The notes under the pieces: generated by a model
What the model saw: only the letters and a program-made list of their open reading frames with translations
Database searches by the model: none
What the model was told of the DNA's origin: nothing
Part shown: positions 14,391-22,848 of the stretch, piece by piece
Layout: the number at the start of each line of letters is the position of its first letter
Position numbering within the stretch: the first letter of the stretch is position 1
DNA from: JAPHSX01 sp050298555
GTDB lineage: Bacteria > Pseudomonadota > Gammaproteobacteria > Thiohalomonadales > Thiohalomonadaceae
Length of the DNA: 25,327 nt
Direction: 5' to 3'
NCBI GenBank assembly: GCA_050298555.1
Contig: JBNKUL010000072.1
Span: forward strand, 1 to 25,327
Made by a program: the position numbers and the translations under genes

Positions 14391-15641
14391 ATGGACTATT
14401 TCAATTACCGAGACGGGCACCTCTGCGCCGAACAACTGCCGCTAAGCGAGCTGGCCGAACAGTACGGCACCCCTGCCTACGTCTACTCCCGCGCCACCAT
14501 TGAGCGCCACTGGCAGGCCTTCGACGCGGCACTGAGCGGCGTCGACCACCTGGTCTGTTATGCGGTTAAGGCCAACTCCAACCTGGCGGTGCTCAACCTG
14601 ATGGCGCGCCTCGGCTCCGGCTTCGACATCGTCTCCGGCGGCGAGCTGGAGCGAGTGGTGGCCGCCGGCGGCGACCCGGGCAAGGTGGTCTTCTCCGGTG
14701 TCGGCAAGCGCCCCGAGGAGATCCAGCGGGCGCTGGAGCTGGGTATCCACTGCTTTAACGTGGAATCGGAGTCGGAGCTCGAGCGCATCAACGCCGTCGC
14801 AGAGATGATGGGGGTGAAGGCGCCCATCTCCCTGCGCGTCAACCCGGACGTGGACGCCAAGACCCACCCCTATATCTCCACCGGCCTGAAGCAGAACAAG
14901 TTCGGCATCGCCATCGAGCTGGCCCCCGAGGTCTACGCCCGCGCCGCCGAGATGGGCAACCTCAACGTCATCGGTGTCGACTGCCACATCGGCTCGCAGC
15001 TAACCGAGGTCACCCCCTTCGTTGACGCCATAGAACGGGTGCTCAACCTGGTCGATCACCTTTACGACCAGGGCATCGCCCTCTCCCACATCGACCTGGG
15101 CGGCGGCCTCGGCATCACCTACAGCGACGAGACCCCCCCCATGCCCGGCGACTACGTGGCACCGCTGCTCGACAAGCTGGCCGGACGCGACCTCAAGGTG
15201 ATCATCGAGCCTGGCCGTGCCATCGTCGACAATGCCGGGATACTGCTCACCCGCGTCGAATACCTTAAGCACCACGAAGAGAAGAACTTCGCCATCATCG
15301 ATGCCGCGATGAACGACCTGATGCGCCCGGCGCTCTACCAGAGCTACCAGCAGATCATCCCGGTAGAGCCACGCGACAATGTCGAGGCGCAGCACTACGA
15401 CGTGGTCGGTCCCATCTGCGAGACCGGCGACTTTCTCGGCAAGGACCGCGAGCTGGCGATTAAAGAGGGTGACCTGCTGGCGGTGCGCTCTGCCGGTGCC
15501 TATGGCTTTACCATGAGCTCCAACTACAACACCCGCGCGCGCGCGGTGGAGTTGATGGTGGACGGCGACCAGGCCTACGTGATCCGAAAACGTGAGAGCT
15601 TCGAGCAGCTGATCGCCGGCGAAAAGGTGCTACCGCAATGA
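14391..15641 (+). CDS. lysA: Diaminopimelate decarboxylase
   Basis: 416 residues, full length. PLP-dependent enzyme converting meso-diaminopimelate to L-lysine, the last step of the pathway. The PLP lysine is K60 in YAVKANSN. Further sites are H199 (CHIGSQ), the phosphate-binding GGGLG (237-241), EPGR (273-276), and the active-site pair C343-E344 (ICETGD) contributed across the dimer. The N-terminus MDYFNYRDGHL is typical of the proteobacterial enzyme. The start is 4 bases after lptM, and the stop overlaps the methyltransferase start by ATGA. Confidence 0.96.
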   Translation: MDYFNYRDGHLCAEQLPLSELAEQYGTPAYVYSRATIERHWQAFDAALSGVDHLVCYAVKANSNLAVLNLMARLGSGFDIVSGGELERVVAAGGDPGKVVFSGVGKRPEEIQRALELGIHCFNVESESELERINAVAEMMGVKAPISLRVNPDVDAKTHPYISTGLKQNKFGIAIELAPEVYARAAEMGNLNVIGVDCHIGSQLTEVTPFVDAIERVLNLVDHLYDQGIALSHIDLGGGLGITYSDETPPMPGDYVAPLLDKLAGRDLKVIIEPGRAIVDNAGILLTRVEYLKHHEEKNFAIIDAAMNDLMRPALYQSYQQIIPVEPRDNVEAQHYDVVGPICETGDFLGKDRELAIKEGDLLAVRSAGAYGFTMSSNYNTRARAVELMVDGDQAYVIRKRESFEQLIAGEKVLPQ

Positions 15642-16309
15642 GCATGCCTCGCGTCCCGGAGCCGGAGCTGATGGAGGCGATGGAGCAGGCTCGCGCCTAC
15701 TCCCTGGCCGACTTCGAGGAGCCGCACAACCGCTTTATCGAGCTGGCACGGGAGAAGTTCCCGGGTGAGGAGTTCAACCGCCTGGTGCTGGACCTGGGCT
15801 GCGGTACCGCCGATATCTGCCGCCGTTTCGCCGAGGCCTTTCCCAGGATGCGCATGCATGCCATCGACGGCTCCGAGACGATGCTGCACTTCGCCCGCAT
15901 CAATATCGACGCCATCCGCCTGCACGAGCAGGTGCGGCTGTTCCAGCGCCACCTGCCGGTGGCGTCCCTGCCCAGGGAGCAGTACAGCGCCATCATCTCA
16001 AACAGCCTGCTACACCACCTGGCCGACCCGATGGTGCTGTGGAACACCATCAAACAGTTCGCCGCCCCCGGCGCGCCGATCTTCGTGATGGACCTGATGC
16101 GCCCCGACTCGGTGGAGGAGGCCGACGCCCTTACCTACCGTTACGCCAGAAATGAACCGCAAGTACTGCAGCAGGACTTCCATAACTCCCTGCTCGCCGC
16201 CTACAGGGTGGACGAAGTGGAGGCGCAGCTGGCCGAGGCGGGACTAGAACAGCTAAAGGTGGAGAGTTGTAGTGATCGCCACTTCATCGTCTACGGTACG
16301 ATGGGCTAG
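15638..16309 (+). CDS. Class I SAM-dependent methyltransferase
   Basis: 223 residues. SAM-binding motif I is VLDLGCGTAD (about 50-59), the acidic residue ending strand 2 is D77 (HAIDGS), and the post-motif is SNSLLHHLADP (121-131), typical of UbiE/Methyltransf_11-like small-molecule or lipid methyltransferases. The substrate cannot be told from sequence. It is coupled to lysA by an ATGA overlap, although nothing in lysine synthesis needs a methyltransferase. In Pseudomonas-type loci dapF occupies this place. Confidence 0.82.
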   Translation: MSMPRVPEPELMEAMEQARAYSLADFEEPHNRFIELAREKFPGEEFNRLVLDLGCGTADICRRFAEAFPRMRMHAIDGSETMLHFARINIDAIRLHEQVRLFQRHLPVASLPREQYSAIISNSLLHHLADPMVLWNTIKQFAAPGAPIFVMDLMRPDSVEEADALTYRYARNEPQVLQQDFHNSLLAAYRVDEVEAQLAEAGLEQLKVESCSDRHFIVYGTMG

Positions 16310-16433
16310 GAGGCAACGCTAATCCCCAGGTTTGTACTCCCCGAAGGAAAAACCATACTTATAGTTTGGATAGCGATAAAACCGTCACCATACACACTCG
16401 CCGGCGCTTAATGTTGATACCTGAGGAGGGATA

Positions 16434-17420
16434 ATGCGGGGCACACAACTCTTACTCTCTGCCGTGGTCGCGGTGCTGCTAGGCGCCCTGCTATTCTGGG
16501 ACGGTAGTGAACATCGGGTCGAAACAAAGCACCACTACACGGTAGGCGTTATCGCCCTCACCGAGGTGGATGCCGCCACCCTACGGGGCTTCAAGAAGGG
16601 GATGGAGAAGCTCGGCTATATCGAAGGGGAGAACATTCGTTACCTTTCGGAGGGGCCGGCCCACACCATCGAGCGGCTCGACGAGGTGGTACGCCGCACC
16701 CTGGCCCACAAACTTGATCTGGTCTTCGTCTCCAGCACCCCTGCCACCCTCAAGGTGCAGGAGCTGACAAGGGGGCAGCCCCTTCCGGTGATCTTCGACC
16801 CGGTCAACGAACCAGTGGGTGCCGGCATCGTACAAAGCCTGAAGCACCCGGGAGGGAATATCACCGGCATCAAACTTCCCACCGGCGACAAGCTACGGCT
16901 ACAGTGGCTTACCGAACTGGCGCCCGATGCCCGGCGCGTCTACTTCCCCTACAACCCGGTGGACAAAAGCGCCCTGGCCACCCTGGCCGAGGTTGAAGAG
17001 GCATTGCCACTGCTGGGGCTGGAGCTGGTGAAGGCGCCGATGGGGACGCCACAGGAGGTGGCGGACGCGCTTGCCGACTTCCCCGCCGGTGTCGACGCCA
17101 TCTTCCTGCCCCGCGACAGCTCCATTGAGGCACAGATAGCCCTCTTCGTGGCGGTAGCGAAACAACATCGGCTGCCGCTCTCCGCCCCCAGCCTGACCCA
17201 GGTGGAGGCCGGTGCCCTCTATACCTACGGATTTATCCACTATGAATTCGGCCGTCAGGCGGCCCGCCTGGCAGACCAGATCTTCCACGGCGTCAAACCG
17301 GCCGATATCCCGGTCGAGGTGGCAAAGAACTATCTGGCACTCAACCTGGCGACCGCCGAAGCCATCGGCCTCACCATCCCGGATGCCCTGCTGCGCAGAA
17401 CCGACCGCATCATCCGCTAA
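16434..17420 (+). CDS. ABC-type substrate-binding protein (ABC_sub_bind/TrpX-like family)
   Basis: 328 residues. One N-terminal hydrophobic segment (LLLSAVVAVLLGALLFW) without a clear cleavage site or lipobox suggests a membrane-tethered periplasmic protein. The two-lobed fold follows, with VGVIALTEVDAATLRGFKKG, LVFVSSTPATLKVQ, PVIFDPVNEPVGAGIV, and GGNITGI, which are family hallmarks. No permease or ATPase gene is adjacent. Instead the c-di-GMP sensor starts 21 bases downstream, so this protein probably presents a ligand to that sensor rather than feeding a transporter. The Shine-Dalgarno GAGGAG is strong. The 124-base gap upstream shows no promoter I would defend. Confidence 0.85.
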   Translation: MRGTQLLLSAVVAVLLGALLFWDGSEHRVETKHHYTVGVIALTEVDAATLRGFKKGMEKLGYIEGENIRYLSEGPAHTIERLDEVVRRTLAHKLDLVFVSSTPATLKVQELTRGQPLPVIFDPVNEPVGAGIVQSLKHPGGNITGIKLPTGDKLRLQWLTELAPDARRVYFPYNPVDKSALATLAEVEEALPLLGLELVKAPMGTPQEVADALADFPAGVDAIFLPRDSSIEAQIALFVAVAKQHRLPLSAPSLTQVEAGALYTYGFIHYEFGRQAARLADQIFHGVKPADIPVEVAKNYLALNLATAEAIGLTIPDALLRRTDRIIR

Positions 17421-17441
17421 GCCATAAGGAAGCACCCAAAG

Positions 17442-20400
17442 ATGCCCAGAGGGAGCATACGCCGCCGCTTCATCAACAGCTTCATCGGGCTGGCCATCGG
17501 CCCGCTGCTGCTGGTCGCCATCCTGGTGGGGCTATTCGCCTACCGTGACCACATCACCACTGCCACGACGCACCAAAACGAGGTGGCACGCCGTGTCGCC
17601 ATCGAGGCCGTATCATTTCTGCAACACATGGAACACGACCTGCAGCAATTGAGCGACTACTACAACGTGGCCGCAATGGATCAAAGCGAGCAACGTCAAC
17701 TGCTGGCCGTCCTGCTAAAGCGGACCGAGCTCTTTCATGAGATCTCGCTGCTGGATGCACAGGGCCGGGAGAGGCAACGCCTCTCCACCACCCGCCTAAT
17801 CACACCCGACGATCTCCGCTCACTGAGCGACACACCGGAATTCAACTACTGCCGGGAGAACCTCAGCTTCTCCGCCGGCAGGGTCTTTTTCGACGAGGAG
17901 ACAGGTGAACCCCTGATCACCCTGGCCTACCCCCTTATCGATCGCCGTAGCGGTACCTTTGTCGGGGCACTCATGGCCACCGGGCAGTTCAAGGTGATCT
18001 GGAATATGCTGATGCAGGCAGAACGCAGCGAGGCGGACGATGTCTACATCCTCGATGAGGAGAACCGCATCGTGGCCCACCGCAACCCCTCCCAGGTGCT
18101 AAAAGGGAGCGTGGTGGAGTTGCAGGGTGATAGCACGATTCAGCCGGGAATAAGCGGCGAGATGGTCGTGATCGGCACCCATGTAATGCGCTTTGGCCAA
18201 CAGCGCTTCACCGTAGTGGCCGAACGCCTCTCCGCCGCCGCTCTCGCCCCTGCAGAGCGTAGCGTTAAGCTCACCCTGCTGGTGATCATCATCGCACTAC
18301 TGGGGGCCTCGGCACTGATCGTCTACTCGATTCGCCACATCATCGGTCCGATTCAGTCGATTGCTGCCGCCGTCAACGAGATGCGCGACGGCAACCTGCA
18401 GCACCGCGTCGCTATCAGTGCCAGGGACGAAATCGGCTCCCTCGCCGATGCCGTTAACCAGATGGCCTACAGCCTGAACGAAAGCATCACCTCACTGGGC
18501 GATAGCGAAGAGCGCTACCGCCTGATGGTGGAGAACCAGAACGACCTCATCGTCAAATTCGATGCCGAGCACCGCCTGCAGTTCGTCAGCCCCACCTATT
18601 GCGACACCTTCGGCAAGCGCGCCGAGGAGCTGCTGGGGCACCACTTCTTCCCCCTGGTTCACGAGGAGGACCGGGAGAGGGTGAAGGCCTCGCTAGCCAG
18701 TCTGGAGCACCCTCCTCACACCACCAGCCACGAGGAGCGGGCCCTCACCGTAGATGGGTGGCGCTGGTTCTCATGGTCCGCACGTGCCATGGTGGATGAG
18801 CGTGGCGAGATAAAGGCGATCATCTCCGTTGGCCGCGACATTACCGAACGCAAGCAGGCAGAGTCCCGACTGCAGGATAGCGAGGAGCAGATCCGCCTGC
18901 TGCTCGACTCGGTCGGCGAAGGGGTCTTCGGTATCGACGGCGATGGCATCTGCACCTTCGTCAATGACGCCAGCCTCAAGCTGCTTGGTTATAGCCGCGC
19001 CGACGAACTGATCGGCAAGAACCTGCACGACCTGGTGCATCACACCCACACCAACGGTACGCCCTACAACGAGGTAGAGTGCCCGATCTACAACAGCTTC
19101 CGCGACAACCAGCCCTCCCATGTCGAGGGGGAATACTTCTGGCGCAAGGACGGCAGCCACTTCCTCTGTGAATATGGCTCCTACCCACTGCACAAGGGGA
19201 ACGAGACGGTAGGCTGCGTGGTGGTCTTCAGCGACATCACCGAGGAGCACCGCACCCGTGAGAAATTGCGCCTCTCCAGCAAGATCATCGAGAATGCCCA
19301 GGAGGGGATCCTGATCACCACCCCCGACGCTACCATCATTGACGTCAACCACGCCTTCGAGGAGATCACGGGCTATAGCCGTGAGGAGGCAATCGGAGCA
19401 ACCCCCCGCATTAACAAGTCCGGACGCCACGATAAGGCTTTCTATGAGGAGATGTGGCGACAGCTCACCAGCAAGGGGGAGTGGCACGGTGAGATCTGGG
19501 ACCGCCGTAAGTCGGGGGAGGTCTACCCCAAACTGCTCTCCATCAATGCGGTCGTCAATGAGCAGGGCGAGACCAGCCACTACGTGGGCATCTTCGCCGA
19601 CATCACCAAACAGAAGCAGACCGAAGAGGCACTGCAGAAGCTGGCCTACTACGACCACCTGACCGACCTGCCCAACCGCACCCTGTTCCGCGAACGGCTC
19701 AACCAGGTGCTGGCCATCGCCGCACGCCAGCAGAGCAGCGTCGCGCTGCTGTTTATCGACCTGGACCGCTTCAAATATGTCAACGACACCCTGGGACACG
19801 CCGCCGGCGACGAGCTGCTGGAACACATCTCGCGGCGGCTGCTGGAGCAGACCCGCCATAGCGACACGGTGTCGCGCCTGGGCGGTGACGAGTTCACCGT
19901 CATCCTTTCCGATATCAGCAACCCGGACGACGTCGCACAAATCGCGCAAAAGCTGGTCGAGACCCTGAAGGAGCCGGTTGAAATCATGGGGCACGAGGTG
20001 CGCGTCGGCGGCAGTATCGGCATCGCCCTCTACCCGGAGGACGGCAGCGATGCAGAGACCCTGACCAAACACGCCGATACCGCCATGTACCAGGCGAAGG
20101 ACTCGGGCCGCAACAACTACCAGTTCTTCACCCCGCAGATGAACAGGCATGTGGCGGAACGCCTGGTGATCGAGGGCGAGCTGCACCGGGCACTGGAGAA
20201 CGAGGAATTCGTGCTTCACTACCAGCCGAAGCTCGATTTAAGCAGCGGCAAAATCATCGGCATGGAGGCGTTGGTACGCTGGCAGCATCAGGAGATGGGG
20301 ATGGTCTCGCCGGCCAAGTTCATTCCTCTGGCCGAGGAGACCGGCCTGATCATCCCACTGGGCAACTGGATCCTCGAGGTCGCCTGCAGGCAGGTGGTTG

Positions 20401-20930
20401 AATGGTCCCGCACGGCAGGGCGCCGACTCAAGCTGGCGGTCAACCTCTCGGCACGCCAGTTCCACCAGCCCGATCTCACCGCTGAGATCAAGCGGGTGAT
20501 CGACACCACCGGCATAGAGCCCTCCTCCCTGGAGCTGGAGATCACCGAGAGCATCCTGATGGGGGATATCGATGAGGCGATCGCCGTGATGGGGCAGATC
20601 CGCGCCCTGGGGGTGGAGCTGGCCATCGACGACTTCGGTACCGGCTTCTCCTCCCTCAACTACCTCAAGCGCTTCCCCATCAACACGCTGAAGGTCGACC
20701 AGAGCTTCGTCCGCGACCTCGCCGTCGACAGCGAAGACGCCGCTATCGTGAAGTCGGTGATCACCCTTGGGCACAGCCTGGGGCTGACGGTGGTGGCAGA
20801 GGGAGTCGAGACCGCGGAGCAGATGGCGTTTCTACAGAAGGAGCGCTGCGACCTGGCACAGGGCTACCACATCTCACGCCCACTTTCGGTAACGGACTTC
20901 GAGCAGCGCATCATCAAGGGTGATGGCTAA
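17442..20930 (+). CDS. Cache-HAMP-PAS(x3)-GGDEF-EAL c-di-GMP sensor enzyme
   Basis: 1162 residues. Helix 1 (about 14-33) and helix 2 (about 275-297) bracket a periplasmic Cache-like sensor (e.g. VYILDEENRIVAHRNPSQVL, 201-220). HAMP spans about 298-350, PAS1 355-470, PAS2 480-600 and PAS3 608-725. The diguanylate cyclase domain has metal D773, GGDEF at 814-818, and an intact inhibitory site RHSD (805-808). The phosphodiesterase domain has EAL at 942-944, N1001, E1036, D1063-D1064 (IDDFGTG), K1084 and E1120. Both catalytic sites look complete, so it may make and degrade c-di-GMP. AGGAAG precedes the ATG by 10 bases. It probably shares a transcript with the upstream binding protein. Confidence 0.94.
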   Translation: MPRGSIRRRFINSFIGLAIGPLLLVAILVGLFAYRDHITTATTHQNEVARRVAIEAVSFLQHMEHDLQQLSDYYNVAAMDQSEQRQLLAVLLKRTELFHEISLLDAQGRERQRLSTTRLITPDDLRSLSDTPEFNYCRENLSFSAGRVFFDEETGEPLITLAYPLIDRRSGTFVGALMATGQFKVIWNMLMQAERSEADDVYILDEENRIVAHRNPSQVLKGSVVELQGDSTIQPGISGEMVVIGTHVMRFGQQRFTVVAERLSAAALAPAERSVKLTLLVIIIALLGASALIVYSIRHIIGPIQSIAAAVNEMRDGNLQHRVAISARDEIGSLADAVNQMAYSLNESITSLGDSEERYRLMVENQNDLIVKFDAEHRLQFVSPTYCDTFGKRAEELLGHHFFPLVHEEDRERVKASLASLEHPPHTTSHEERALTVDGWRWFSWSARAMVDERGEIKAIISVGRDITERKQAESRLQDSEEQIRLLLDSVGEGVFGIDGDGICTFVNDASLKLLGYSRADELIGKNLHDLVHHTHTNGTPYNEVECPIYNSFRDNQPSHVEGEYFWRKDGSHFLCEYGSYPLHKGNETVGCVVVFSDITEEHRTREKLRLSSKIIENAQEGILITTPDATIIDVNHAFEEITGYSREEAIGATPRINKSGRHDKAFYEEMWRQLTSKGEWHGEIWDRRKSGEVYPKLLSINAVVNEQGETSHYVGIFADITKQKQTEEALQKLAYYDHLTDLPNRTLFRERLNQVLAIAARQQSSVALLFIDLDRFKYVNDTLGHAAGDELLEHISRRLLEQTRHSDTVSRLGGDEFTVILSDISNPDDVAQIAQKLVETLKEPVEIMGHEVRVGGSIGIALYPEDGSDAETLTKHADTAMYQAKDSGRNNYQFFTPQMNRHVAERLVIEGELHRALENEEFVLHYQPKLDLSSGKIIGMEALVRWQHQEMGMVSPAKFIPLAEETGLIIPLGNWILEVACRQVVEWSRTAGRRLKLAVNLSARQFHQPDLTAEIKRVIDTTGIEPSSLELEITESILMGDIDEAIAVMGQIRALGVELAIDDFGTGFSSLNYLKRFPINTLKVDQSFVRDLAVDSEDAAIVKSVITLGHSLGLTVVAEGVETAEQMAFLQKERCDLAQGYHISRPLSVTDFEQRIIKGDG

Positions 20931-20934
20931 AGAC

Positions 20935-20950
20935 GCCCCCCGATGGGGGC
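20935..20950. terminator. Hairpin between converging genes
   Basis: GCCCCC / GGGGGC is a 6-bp stem with a CGAT loop, 4 bases after the GGDEF-EAL stop and 12 bases from the stop of the convergent coiled-coil gene. On the minus strand it is followed by GTCTTTA, a modest U-rich tail. It probably serves both directions weakly. Confidence 0.45.
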
Positions 20951-20962
20951 CTGGTATCGTGC

Positions 20963-21514
20963 TTAGGGCAGGATGGGGTTGAGGATCCCCATCGGCTCGG
21001 AGATGGAGTTGACGTTGCCGCCCATCAGGTTAACGCCACGGGTAATGCTGCTGAAGCGCTGGTTAACCTCAACAATATCGTCGCGCATGCGCGCCATATC
21101 ACCGTTCACCTCACTCATGCTTCCCAGCATCTGCCCCACCGAATGGTTCATCTGCGGCAACTGCTCGGAGATGGAGACCACCGAGCCGGTGATGCCCGGC
21201 ATCTGCTGCATGTGGCCGTCGAACTTCTGCATGGTATCGGTCAGGTGCACCATGTTGTAGGAGACCGCCGTGACGTCCGTGCCCAGTGCGGTAATGGTGT
21301 TGACGATCTCCTGCATGCGGATATAGAAGTCCCACAGGTGCATCAGGTTGAAGACCCCCATTATCAGCAGGAAGGCGAGTCCCGCCTTCACCAGGTTGTT
21401 GGTGCGGCGCATATGGTATTGGCGCTCACCACGGTGGCGCTCGATATCGTGCTCCAGCTTGAGCAGGGTCTTCTTCAGCTGTTCGTTTAACTGGTGTTGT
21501 TGTTCCTGGTTCAC
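20963..21514 (-). CDS. Methionine-rich membrane-anchored coiled-coil protein, second of a pair
   Basis: 183 residues. A cytoplasmic charged helix (1-40, Gln/Glu/Lys/Arg-rich) is followed by one membrane helix at about 42-60 and a long periplasmic helical region (62-165), where Met recurs about every third to seventh residue (12 Met in about 120). It ends with N169-x-I-S-x-P174-x3-L178-N179-x2-L-P183. The GTG start at 21514 has GAAGGGAAG upstream. It lies 17 bases after its paralogue and is clearly co-transcribed. There are no enzymatic motifs and I do not recognise a named family. The shape recalls anchored scaffold proteins. Confidence 0.8.
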   Translation of the reverse strand: MNQEQQHQLNEQLKKTLLKLEHDIERHRGERQYHMRRTNNLVKAGLAFLLIMGVFNLMHLWDFYIRMQEIVNTITALGTDVTAVSYNMVHLTDTMQKFDGHMQQMPGITGSVVSISEQLPQMNHSVGQMLGSMSEVNGDMARMRDDIVEVNQRFSSITRGVNLMGGNVNSISEPMGILNPILP

Positions 21515-21531
21515 GGCGGCTTCCCTTCTTT

Positions 21532-22107
21532 TTACGGTATGGGGAACATGTTGTTCAGGGAGCGGGCAGGGGCGGACATGCGGTTGACCTCCTGGTTCAT
21601 GCGGTAGATCTCCATATCCATCACCCCGGCGTTGTAGGTCATCACGTCGGCCTGCTGGCGGATCACCTTCACCTCATTGCGCATCGTCTCGACCTCTGCC
21701 TGTATCGCCTGCATCTGCTGCGACATCTGTGTCATCTCGCCATCCATGCCCTGCATCACATCGTTAATGGCGCTCATGGAAGAGACGTTGGCCTCCATCT
21801 TGGTCATCAGATCGTCCACCTCCACCATCTGCACCTTCACCTCGTTGAAGGAGTCGGACATGGCGGTAACGGCCTGTGAGATCAGCTGAACCTGGGTCAC
21901 CATGGTGATGAGGATGACGAAGATGGAGATGGCAATGAGGCAAAGGAAGAGCATCCCGGCGCGGATGCTGTAGCGGATGCGGTCCCCCTGCTTCGACTGA
22001 ATGGCGATCTGCGAGCGCACCACGCGGTCGAAATGGCGGATTGCGCTGCGCAACTCCTCGAAGTTTTCGGCATCGGCATCATGCTCGTTCAATTTCTCTT
22101 CTGCCAT
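21532..22107 (-). CDS. Methionine-rich membrane-anchored coiled-coil protein, first of a pair
   Basis: 191 residues with the same plan as the downstream gene: charged cytoplasmic helix (1-45), membrane helix (about 50-71), then a periplasmic coiled coil with 17 Met between residues 83 and 187 (for example MQGMDGEMTQMSQQMQAI). The C-terminus N175-x-M-S-x-P180-x3-L184-N185-x2-F-P189 aligns with no gaps to that of its neighbour. AGGA lies 7 bases before the ATG. The 115-base spacer to the CoA-binding gene could hold a promoter, but none is clear. Function unknown. Confidence 0.8.
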   Translation of the reverse strand: MAEEKLNEHDADAENFEELRSAIRHFDRVVRSQIAIQSKQGDRIRYSIRAGMLFLCLIAISIFVILITMVTQVQLISQAVTAMSDSFNEVKVQMVEVDDLMTKMEANVSSMSAINDVMQGMDGEMTQMSQQMQAIQAEVETMRNEVKVIRQQADVMTYNAGVMDMEIYRMNQEVNRMSAPARSLNNMFPIP

Positions 22108-22222
22108 TTTTTATTCCTGCTTAGTATGGAGACCGGCAAACAAGGATAGTAGCCGGAAGGCGGAGGTAAAGGCCAGAGCGCGGCGCCAACCTGTACCGAT
22201 TCTAATTTGCCCTCCAGGGGCA

Positions 22223-22645
22223 CTAACGCATCAGCCGCATATAGTCGCGGTAGATACAGCGATCCATCACCACGGTAAGCCCCGCCGCCATCGCCTTTTG
22301 CGCGGCGGCCTCGTTGACTACCCCATCCTGCAGCCAGATCGCCTTAATCCCCAGCGCTATACAGGCCTCGACGATCGGCATCACGTGCTCCGGGGCGCGG
22401 AACACGTCGACCAGGTCCGGGATGTGGGGCAGGGCGTAGAGGTCGGTGTAGGCGCCCTCACCCAACACCTCATCCACCGCCGGGCGCACCGGAATGATGC
22501 GGTAGCCGAAGCTCTGCATCGCCGCCGCCACCTGGTGACTGGGGCGCGACGGCTTGGGGGAGAGGCCCACCACGGCGATGCTCTTCACCCTGTTGAGGAG
22601 CTGGCGCAGGGTATCGGAGTCTGGGTGGGTGTAGGGGGTGCTCAT
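22223..22645 (-). CDS. CoA-binding domain protein (YccU-like)
   Basis: 140 residues, a single Rossmann-type CoA_binding_2 domain. The nucleotide loop is SIAVVGLSPKPSRPSH, followed by GYRIIPVRP, LVDVFRAPEHV, IKAIWLQDGVVNEAA and the C-terminal VMDRCIYRDY with a conserved Cys. Such proteins bind CoA and resemble the N-terminal part of acyl-CoA synthetases; the physiological role is not established. It is the first gene of the minus-strand group here, but a small hairpin (22208-22222) follows it, so it may be transcribed separately from the coiled-coil pair. Confidence 0.88.
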   Translation of the reverse strand: MSTPYTHPDSDTLRQLLNRVKSIAVVGLSPKPSRPSHQVAAAMQSFGYRIIPVRPAVDEVLGEGAYTDLYALPHIPDLVDVFRAPEHVMPIVEACIALGIKAIWLQDGVVNEAAAQKAMAAGLTVVMDRCIYRDYMRLMR

Positions 22646-22848
22646 CGGGGCTGTTATCCATTGCAGTCTATAGTTGAACAGTAGCCCATTTCGGTGGGGG
22701 CGTGCAGCCGGTCAATGAGCGAAGTAACCGTCAGCACCACCATCCTATCCTGTCTCCGGCCATAGTCTATATTTTGGCAATGACCCGTGAACTACCACGA
22801 CAAAACCGGGACCACTCCGGTAAGCCACTCTCACTCAGGAGGTCGACC

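Noticed and set aside
15534..15545. CG dinucleotide run in lysA
   Set aside because: It encodes Arg-Ala-Arg-Ala in a normal part of the enzyme with the frame intact; no sign of slippage or disruption.
18771..20219. 482-codon minus-strand open frame antisense to the GGDEF-EAL gene
   Set aside because: Antisense shadow; the plus-strand frame has PAS and GGDEF motifs in order.
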